Source of the DNA: Dialister sp.
GTDB taxonomy: Bacteria; Bacillota; Negativicutes; Veillonellales; Dialisteraceae
Assembly (NCBI GenBank): GCA_022722495.1
Contig: JAIJLI010000159.1
Span: 1 to 5,583 of the forward strand
Reading direction: 5' to 3'
Length of the DNA: 5,583 bases
The notes below the pieces were generated by a model. That model had not been told where the DNA came from and did no database searches. It saw only the letters and a program-made list of their open reading frames with translations. The position numbers and the translations under genes are program-made. Positions 1 through 5,583 of this stretch are shown here, piece by piece (positions within the stretch are counted from its first letter, which is position 1; the number at the start of each line of letters is the position of its first letter).

Positions 1-994
<994 letters not shown>

Positions 995-999
995 AATTA

Positions 1000-1010
1000 T
1001 CTTGATTTTA
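1000..1010 (-). promoter_or_regulatory. A-rich translation leader of the AKR5-like gene (shared 11-mer)
   Basis: Read on the minus strand this is TAAAATCAAGA, 5 nt before the ATG at 994, and it overlaps the hydrolase stop codon (1008-1010). It is identical to the leader of the MFS gene. The hydrolase and the second reductase lack this 11-mer. A role in translation initiation is inferred from position and A-richness. Confidence 0.3.
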
Positions 1011-2081
1011 TTTTGATAAATTCTCCTGAATCCATTTCTGCAGTAAGTCGGCAAGAACCACATTGTTCTTTTCTGCAAAGAGGAAGTGGCTGTTGCCCTT
1101 GATTCCTATCTTCGGCAATATTACGAGCTGGGCTTTGCCACCATGACGGTTGATGCAATCAACAAACATCTTTGCCATGTCCACTCTTACTCGCCAATGG
1201 TCGAGCGCCCAGTCCTGACTTGGTGTTTCCGGGATGTTATCGCCGTAATATATAATAATAGGTATGTGGGTGAGCTGCTCGAAGTCTTTGGCAGAGATGG
1301 CTTTTGCCTTCAAAACTCCATACGAGTCGTTGCACTTGATAGGTGCTGGAACTTCGCCTTCAGGGAATATGAAATCGCTGCCTGGCTCATAGGCTGCCAC
1401 CGCCTTAACATGGTTGCTCTTGATGGCAGTCAGCCAACCCGGACCGCCTCCTTGTGAATGGGTGACAAGGATTCCGTCGCCCGATTTCTCGAACACGGCA
1501 GCCACGGCATTGGCAATCACTTCTGGGTCAAAATCGCCCGTATTGGGAGTAATCTGACGGAAGAACTGCTCCAAGCTGGCAGAATCATCAGGAAACTGAC
1601 TGCCTGCGAAAAGATTGGGCCAATGTCCCATTCTGAAATTCTCAAACCAATACTGATCCTGAGGCTTGGCTGTGATGGAAGCCGAAACGGTAGAATTTCC
1701 AGCTCGTCCACGTCGGGGCTGATCTACAATGTAAGTACTGAATCCACGTCGCAGGAAGAGGGTTCCGAAACCTTCACGTCCATCAGGCGTAGTTTCCCAT
1801 GTCTTGCCCGATTGTCCTGCTCCATGCAGGAACACCATCGGGGTGGGATCTGAAACTGCAGGTATCTGATAAGATACGTATGCGTGGTCGCCATGTAGCG
1901 TCTGTCCCTGCGGATTGGTCTGATCGTGAGTATCATATACTCCTTCGCCCTTGATGATGGTTCCGCCAGCCAGGAAACTACCCTGTTCTTTTATGATAAG
2001 CGGAGCATTGTTAGAGTTGTTCTGCGCAAATCCTGCACAGGCGAAAAGCAGCGTAACGGCTGCAATAAATATCTTTTTCAT
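1008..2081 (-). CDS. Secreted alpha/beta hydrolase, esterase-713-like
   Basis: The 357-aa product opens with a Sec signal peptide: KK, a hydrophobic core at about 4-14, and likely cleavage after A19 (GFA|QN). It is therefore probably periplasmic. HGAGQSGKTWE (86-96) supplies the oxyanion hole, followed by TPDGREG and the strand YIVDQPRRGRAG. The nucleophile is S209 in THSQGG. E232 in YEPG, 23 residues later, is the likely acid, and H332 in GNSHFLF the base. HG-G-TGKTWE-TPDGREGW with VDQPGRGRS-like blocks and a Glu acid are features I recall from the esterase-713-like group, whose natural substrates are poorly known. The start at 2081 was chosen over an upstream ATG (2180) because the signal peptide begins exactly there. 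The start overlaps the transporter stop as ATGA, suggesting translational coupling. C15 in LFAC is a poor lipobox (Phe at -2), so a lipoprotein is less likely. The hydrolase fold is certain; ester or lactone specificity is inferred. Confidence 0.9.
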   Translation of the reverse strand: MKKIFIAAVTLLFACAGFAQNNSNNAPLIIKEQGSFLAGGTIIKGEGVYDTHDQTNPQGQTLHGDHAYVSYQIPAVSDPTPMVFLHGAGQSGKTWETTPDGREGFGTLFLRRGFSTYIVDQPRRGRAGNSTVSASITAKPQDQYWFENFRMGHWPNLFAGSQFPDDSASLEQFFRQITPNTGDFDPEVIANAVAAVFEKSGDGILVTHSQGGGPGWLTAIKSNHVKAVAAYEPGSDFIFPEGEVPAPIKCNDSYGVLKAKAISAKDFEQLTHIPIIIYYGDNIPETPSQDWALDHWRVRVDMAKMFVDCINRHGGKAQLVILPKIGIKGNSHFLFAEKNNVVLADLLQKWIQENLSK

Positions 2082-3301
2082 TTTGCTATAACTGTTTTTG
2101 TTATGACTGCTATTATTTTGCTTCTTACGTTTAGCATAACGGCAACGAAACTTAAAATCACGAAGAGCAACATTATCCATGCCATTGTGAAAGGAGTGCC
2201 TGTAGAGAATGTGGCCAGCAGCAAGGAAGAGATGATGCCACTGCCATACTGCAAGGCTCCCACGAACGCCGCCGCCGAACCAACCATGGTGGCTGGGACG
2301 GCATCAAGCGCCGCCGCATTGGTGCATGATGCGATGATGCCGTTCATGCTGAAGATGATGAATACGAAACTGATGATGGCTAATATTCCGCCCCAACCCG
2401 TCATGGCAGACAGGAAAAGACCTATGCCGCCAATGATGGCAGTAGAGGTGGAGAACAGCAGAAGCTTGTCAAGAGAATAGTGGGTAACCATTTTACGGTT
2501 GAACAGTCCTATGCTTGACACACCTATCATGTTCATTCCGAAGAGCAGTCCGTAATATCTTGCATCCACATGAAAATAAGAGATATAGACAAACGGCGAA
2601 CCTGTTATAAAGGCATAGATGGCAACATAAAAGAAAGCCACGCTCAATGTATATGCCATATAGGGCTTGTTGCTGACAAGATGCAGATAGCACATAAATT
2701 CGCGCTTGATGGAATCGTTGGCTCTTTTCTCTTTAGGTAGGGTTTCGGGCAAGAAGAATACAGCCACGAAAAGCATTGCACTCAGAGCCGTCATCAGCCA
2801 GAATATGGCTCTCCACGACCATATGTCCTGCAAGAAACCTCCTGCAAGAGGGGCTATGATAGGGGCAAGTGCAAGGATTGTCATCAATGCTGACAACATC
2901 CTTGCAGCCTCCGTGCGATTGTATAGGTCGCGCACCATCGAACGTGAGAGCATCGGTCCGATGCAGGCTCCGGTAGCCTGAAGCACTCGCCATATTACGA
3001 TTTCTGTGATGGAGTCTGACAGGGCGCATCCTATAGAACCTATGGTAAATATAGCCATTCCCACATACAAAGGCTTTTTCCTGCCGATGCGGTCGCTGAT
3101 AGGTCCCCATATCAGTTGTGCGATGGCAAAACCGATAAGAAATCCTGTGATGGTAAACTCCACATTTCCGCCTAACGCCTTCTCCATAGCCGGCATGGCT
3201 GGCAGGTAGATGTCGGTGGAAAGTGTGGTGCAACCCATCAGTCCGCTCAGAATGAGCATGAACAACCATTGTCGCTTATTCTCTTGTGAAATTTTCTTCA
3301 T
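2078..3301 (-). CDS. MFS multidrug/H+ antiporter, Bcr/CflA family
   Basis: This 407-aa inner-membrane transporter is of normal family length with about 12 predicted membrane segments. The first helix (13-30) is followed by STDIYLPAMPAM (28-39), a Bcr/CflA signature. MFS motif A is GPISDRIGRKKP (66-77) in the TM2-TM3 loop. RVLQATGACIGPMLSR then SMVRD (105-125) in TM4 is the antiporter-type motif with conserved Arg and Asp. A conserved second-half segment contains NAAALDAVPATMVGSAAAF. Family members export drugs or small metabolites using the proton gradient. ATGs lie at 3307 and 3301; I prefer 3301 because the A-rich leader AAAATCAAGA then sits about 8 nt upstream, but 3307 (409 aa) is equally readable. 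The frame stays open upstream to 3514, but that stretch lies within the relaxase 3' end and the promoter and shows no family similarity. As first gene of the operon it probably sets the theme of export coupled to chemical modification; the substrate is unknown. Confidence 0.93.
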   Translation of the reverse strand: MKKISQENKRQWLFMLILSGLMGCTTLSTDIYLPAMPAMEKALGGNVEFTITGFLIGFAIAQLIWGPISDRIGRKKPLYVGMAIFTIGSIGCALSDSITEIVIWRVLQATGACIGPMLSRSMVRDLYNRTEAARMLSALMTILALAPIIAPLAGGFLQDIWSWRAIFWLMTALSAMLFVAVFFLPETLPKEKRANDSIKREFMCYLHLVSNKPYMAYTLSVAFFYVAIYAFITGSPFVYISYFHVDARYYGLLFGMNMIGVSSIGLFNRKMVTHYSLDKLLLFSTSTAIIGGIGLFLSAMTGWGGILAIISFVFIIFSMNGIIASCTNAAALDAVPATMVGSAAAFVGALQYGSGIISSLLLATFSTGTPFTMAWIMLLFVILSFVAVMLNVRSKIIAVITKTVIAK

Positions 3302-3309
3302 TGTCATAT

Positions 3310-3320
3310 TCTTGATTTTA
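3310..3320 (-). promoter_or_regulatory. A-rich translation leader of the MFS gene (shared 11-mer)
   Basis: Read on the minus strand this is TAAAATCAAGA, 2 nt before the ATG at 3307 or 8 nt before the ATG at 3301. The identical 11-mer precedes the AKR5-like gene. Bacteroidetes mRNAs usually lack Shine-Dalgarno sequences and initiate from A-rich leaders, so this may be the initiation region; the role is inferred. It helps favour the 3301 start. Confidence 0.3.
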
Positions 3321-3330
3321 ATTTCCTCTG

Positions 3331-3338
3331 CAAAGTTA
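3331..3338 (-). promoter_or_regulatory. Bacteroidetes -7 promoter box for the MFS-hydrolase-AKR operon
   Basis: On the minus strand the bases read TAACTTTG, an exact match to the Bacteroidetes sigma-ABfr -7 consensus TAnnTTTG. It lies 24-30 nt upstream of the two candidate MFS starts, predicting a very short leader. No good TTTG -33 element is seen at the usual 19-21 nt spacing, which would suit a promoter that depends on an activator. It is the only such box noted immediately ahead of the operon. Confidence 0.6.
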
Positions 3339-3378
3339 CGGAGAATCAAGAATAGAGGTTTTACGATAAATTCGGGTT

Positions 3379-3420
3379 GTATTGCACAAAATTCATATAA
3401 ACACAGTATTGGGCACAAAA
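3379..3420 (-). repeat. Two direct repeats upstream of the operon promoter, possible activator site
   Basis: On the plus strand the copies are GTATTGCACAAAA (3379-3391) and GTATTGGGCACAAAA (3406-3420). They differ by a two-base insertion and their shared GCACAAAA cores are 29 bp apart. On the operon strand the core reads TTTTGTGC. The pair lies about 40-80 bp upstream of the TAACTTTG box, where a dimeric activator such as an AraC-type protein would be expected to bind, and the roughly 29-bp phase is close to three helical turns. Function is inferred; no regulator gene is in the window. Confidence 0.4.
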
Positions 3421-3426
3421 CGAGAA

Positions 3427-3448
3427 TTAAAGATACGAATATCATTAA
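3427..3448 (-). terminator. AT-rich hairpin at the relaxase stop codon, possible weak terminator
   Basis: On the minus strand TTAATGATA, loop TTCG, TATCTTTAA forms 9-bp arms with one T-T mismatch and a UUCG-type tetraloop; the TAA stop codon of the relaxase is inside the left arm. The following sequence is T-rich (TTCTCGTTTTG) but not a clean U tract. It could mark the end of the mob transcript, limit read-through into the transporter operon, or be a chance dyad in AT-rich DNA. Confidence 0.3.
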
Positions 3449-5478
3449 ATTGAATGACCAAATCCCCTCTTCTTTGAACTTGTTTCCAAGCCTTTTTTGG
3501 GTGTACCATCCCAATTTGTAAGTTGGTCAGCGCACCCATTAGAACCACCAAGTGAAACGTATGTGTCTGCACTACATGACATGTGGTCAACAAAAGTCAA
3601 GAAGTTGTCAATGGCGTTGTCTGTGAATTGAACTTCATTCGTGGCGAAGAGTTTTGTCCAGCTGGTGACACATTCCTGCTTGAAGTCTGTAAAGCCTTTC
3701 CACGACATACCAGATAAGAAACTTTTTGCTGCCGAGTCTATACTGGCTTTAGAGTCCAATCCAATATTATGCTTTACAGCAGATGCCATAATGCCATAGT
3801 ATATGGAAGCCGATTCTTTCTCGTTGAAGTTGACTCTATCTGTTTTTGCAAAGGATGATAAAGCTTCATGTCCCTCATGGATGAACTTGTCAAGCACTCC
3901 TATGTATCTATTTTGCCGAGCCATACTTTCACGTTTGGCTTCGGCTTCTTGCCGAGCCTTTTCTTTTGATTCTTGTTCCTTGCGTACTTCCACTCGTCTC
4001 CATGCGTCTGTCATTTCTGGCTCCTGCCAAATGGCATTCCAACGAGCCTTCAAATCATTGTACATTCCCATAAGTGTAGTATTATAACTTTTGGCACTGG
4101 CGAGTTCTTCCTTCGCACAGACAAGTTGAGTAGTCACTCGCTCCACAGCCTTCTCGTCAAGTTGAGAGATGCATTGTTTGACTTTGTTGTTTTCTGCCTT
4201 TAGCGCATCATTCTCGGCACGAAGCGACTTGTTCTCCTCTATCTGCTTATTGAGATTCTGCATATAGTAAGTGTATGTCTTGTTGACAGACTTGCGTACA
4301 TCTTCATTCTGCTTGTCACGTTCTGTATTAATGGCTACTACAAGAGCCTTGATTGTAGCGTAGATATTAGCCACACGCTCCTCACGCCACGCCTTTTGCC
4401 CGATAATAGTAGGAATTGGGATGGCAAGTTCTTTCTTTACGGCATTCATCGCTTCTTGAACTGGAGCCTTGATGTTGAGAAAAGGAATGGTCAGCTCCTT
4501 CTTGTCGATCAGGGCAAGTACAGCATACTTCTCTACTTTGTCAAGAGCGACTTTCGCCTGACGTTCAGCTTCAAGCACCACCTTGTTCTTATGCTTGCGT
4601 CCTCGCTTCTCTTCCTCTGAAAGTTCATCATAGGAGAAGCCTCTTGCCAAGCCATACTTATGCCCTGCCTTGTTGTAATAGTCAGTATGCAGTTGGGAAA
4701 GGTATTGTGATTTGTCCTTTGCTCGCTCTCCCCACACTTTGGCATAAGAGACCCTTTCAACAACACCCTTTTCCGCTTCCGATTTTGTGTAGTTGTCACG
4801 TTCTTCTTTTGGAAGTGCTCTCCATTCCTTTGTAGAGAGAATCTTTTCTGGATTATCCTTGTGAATGTACTTGCTTCCGATGCGCCCACGTTTCTTTACT
4901 TGTTCAACAGGCACGGTCTGCACATGGGCATGGATGCTTGTCTCGTCACAATGCACATCAAAGCCGATGACATTCTCTTCTCCCCATTTCTCACATGCAA
5001 AGCGGTAGGTGTCCAATGCCCAGTCATAGATGCCTTTTTGCAATACAACCTTGCTGTGGTCAGCATTTGGATCTGACGTGTTGAGTTTCTGTTCACCAAA
5101 GGCAAGCCTGTTAAGCACATCATGGTCACCACTGAAGATGATGCCGACAGTGCAGTTCGGACTGTTCCTTGAAACTTGGTCGGGACGCTTGGCATCCATA
5201 TACGGCTTGAAGCCAAGTTCATCAAGTCTGTGCTGCAAGCGTTCATGCAACGGCACCGACTGGGAACCAAGAGGCACTATCTTTCCATCCTTGACTATCT
5301 CAAAGTTGAGTCTCTTGCGTGAGTAGTTGTAATGGTTGTTCTTGTCTATGTCCGCGTTTTTGAGTTGGTAACGCTTCTCGTCCCAACCTCTGCGCTCCGC
5401 CTCGTTGCCCACTTGGGACGAGAACGATTTCTTGTCTGTGCCTACATGGATGGCGGCACGTGGTATGTTTATTTCCAT
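3445..5478 (-). CDS. MobV/Pre-type relaxase (mobilization protein)
   Basis: This 677-aa protein would nick DNA at an origin of transfer and stay bound to the strand during conjugative mobilization. Two family motifs are clear: NADIDKNNHYNYSRKRLNFE (41-60), matching the N.DI....NY..R..LNFE block, and the metal-binding histidine motif HCDETSIHAH (176-185, with H176, H183, H185). GHKYGLARG (272-280) closes the nuclease domain. After it come long charged helices, probably coiled coil (about 285-325, 385-480 and 495-525), then a predicted helical domain (about 525-635), then a Gly/Asn-rich tail GGSNGCADQLTNWDGTPKKG (644-663). No His lies between H11 and H49, where MobM-type enzymes have their HN.R nucleophile. 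The start is the first ATG after an in-frame TGA at 5578-5580. The tail makes it longer than minimal MobV/Pre proteins. A candidate nick site lies just upstream. No accessory mob or integrase gene is visible. Confidence 0.92.
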   Translation of the reverse strand: MEINIPRAAIHVGTDKKSFSSQVGNEAERRGWDEKRYQLKNADIDKNNHYNYSRKRLNFEIVKDGKIVPLGSQSVPLHERLQHRLDELGFKPYMDAKRPDQVSRNSPNCTVGIIFSGDHDVLNRLAFGEQKLNTSDPNADHSKVVLQKGIYDWALDTYRFACEKWGEENVIGFDVHCDETSIHAHVQTVPVEQVKKRGRIGSKYIHKDNPEKILSTKEWRALPKEERDNYTKSEAEKGVVERVSYAKVWGERAKDKSQYLSQLHTDYYNKAGHKYGLARGFSYDELSEEEKRGRKHKNKVVLEAERQAKVALDKVEKYAVLALIDKKELTIPFLNIKAPVQEAMNAVKKELAIPIPTIIGQKAWREERVANIYATIKALVVAINTERDKQNEDVRKSVNKTYTYYMQNLNKQIEENKSLRAENDALKAENNKVKQCISQLDEKAVERVTTQLVCAKEELASAKSYNTTLMGMYNDLKARWNAIWQEPEMTDAWRRVEVRKEQESKEKARQEAEAKRESMARQNRYIGVLDKFIHEGHEALSSFAKTDRVNFNEKESASIYYGIMASAVKHNIGLDSKASIDSAAKSFLSGMSWKGFTDFKQECVTSWTKLFATNEVQFTDNAIDNFLTFVDHMSCSADTYVSLGGSNGCADQLTNWDGTPKKGLETSSKKRGFGHSI

Positions 5479-5498
5479 AAGAATCTTGTTTGAGTTTG

Positions 5499-5520
5499 TA
5501 ACATTGTTATAGTGTGATTG
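5499..5520 (+). other. Candidate origin of transfer / nick site (pMV158-like TAGTGTG)
   Basis: On the plus strand a small dyad TAACA-T-TGTTA (5499-5509) runs straight into TAGTGTG (5510-5516), then ATTG. From memory, the pMV158/MobM nick site is TAGTGTG/TTA just after an inverted repeat, so both the heptamer and its place beside a hairpin match. It lies 21 nt upstream of the MobV-type relaxase start, the usual place for an oriT in this family. Cleavage would be predicted after G5516. On the strand containing the motif, transfer 5' to 3' would run away from the relaxase gene so that it enters last. Assignment is by similarity and position only. Confidence 0.45.
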
Positions 5521-5529
5521 GTGACAGGT

Positions 5530-5546
5530 CTCGGGCGGAGCCTGAG
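5530..5546. repeat. GC-rich inverted repeat in the relaxase upstream region
   Basis: CTCGGGC and GCCTGAG form 7-bp arms (one G-T pair) around a GGA loop on the plus strand. It sits 13 bp beyond the putative nick heptamer. It may be part of the oriT structure, or a stem ending a transcript from outside the window; the first run of Ts on the plus strand is 14 nt further on, too far for a standard terminator. Confidence 0.4.
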
Positions 5547-5583
5547 CATAATAGAAGGACTTTTTAAGTGAACAGCGTCAGCA

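Noticed and set aside
995..1078. A 28-residue upstream extension of the AKR5-like frame.
   Set aside because: It lies within the hydrolase 3' end and the AKR fold begins at MNKIKLSNG from 994.
2082..2180. A 33-residue upstream extension of the hydrolase frame.
   Set aside because: It is highly basic, overlaps the transporter coding sequence and would bury the clear signal peptide that starts at 2081.
1926..2480. A 184-codon plus-strand frame spanning the hydrolase-transporter junction.
   Set aside because: It crosses two well-supported minus-strand genes and its protein is low-complexity and methionine-rich with no family features.
3308..3514. A 69-residue upstream extension of the transporter frame.
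   Set aside because: It runs through the -7 box and direct repeats and into the relaxase coding region; family similarity starts only around 3301-3307.
5564..5583. A possible C-terminal end (LTLFT then stop) of another minus-strand gene at the window edge.
   Set aside because: Five codons are too few to support a gene call; another frame is also open to the edge.

Overview
The window looks like Bacteroidales DNA, most likely a gut or oral Prevotella/Segatella- or Bacteroides-type genome. The reasons are moderate base composition, a TAnnTTTG-type -7 box upstream of the transporter gene, no obvious Shine-Dalgarno sequences, and proteins of familiar Bacteroidetes type (Bcr/CflA transporter, secreted ester hydrolase with a ...GFA|Q signal peptide, AKR5-like reductase). 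The assignment rests on sequence character only; no marker gene is present. Every real gene is on the minus strand, so the text below reads from high to low coordinates.

Region A (about 3445-5583) is mobile-element DNA. It holds one large MobV/Pre-type relaxase gene (677 aa) and, upstream of it, a roughly 100-bp non-coding stretch. That stretch has a small dyad running into TAGTGTG, which resembles the pMV158-family nick site, plus a second GC-rich hairpin. I read it as a candidate origin of transfer. No integrase, replication gene or element boundary is visible, so the element could be an integrated mobilizable element or a plasmid.

Region B (3308-3444) is a 137-bp intergenic junction. It has an AT-rich hairpin at the relaxase stop codon, two GCACAAAA-containing direct repeats about 29 bp apart, and a Bacteroidetes -7 box just before the transporter gene. 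The layout suits an activator-controlled promoter, but no regulator gene lies in the window.

Region C (1-3301) is a compact, probably co-transcribed operon: a 12-TM Bcr/CflA-family MFS exporter; a secreted alpha/beta hydrolase resembling the esterase-713-like group, overlapping the transporter by ATGA; an AKR5-like aldo/keto reductase 13 bp further on; and the first 28 codons of a second, different aldo/keto reductase 47 bp beyond that, cut by the window edge. Together they suggest export, ester or lactone hydrolysis and carbonyl reduction of small, possibly toxic or xenobiotic molecules. That joint role is inferred from content and order; the substrate cannot be read from the sequence.

The observations most worth a second look are: the relaxase lacks a histidine where MobM-type MobV enzymes carry their nucleophile; a nick-site-like sequence lies beside it; and mobile DNA directly abuts the control region of an apparently regulated operon.
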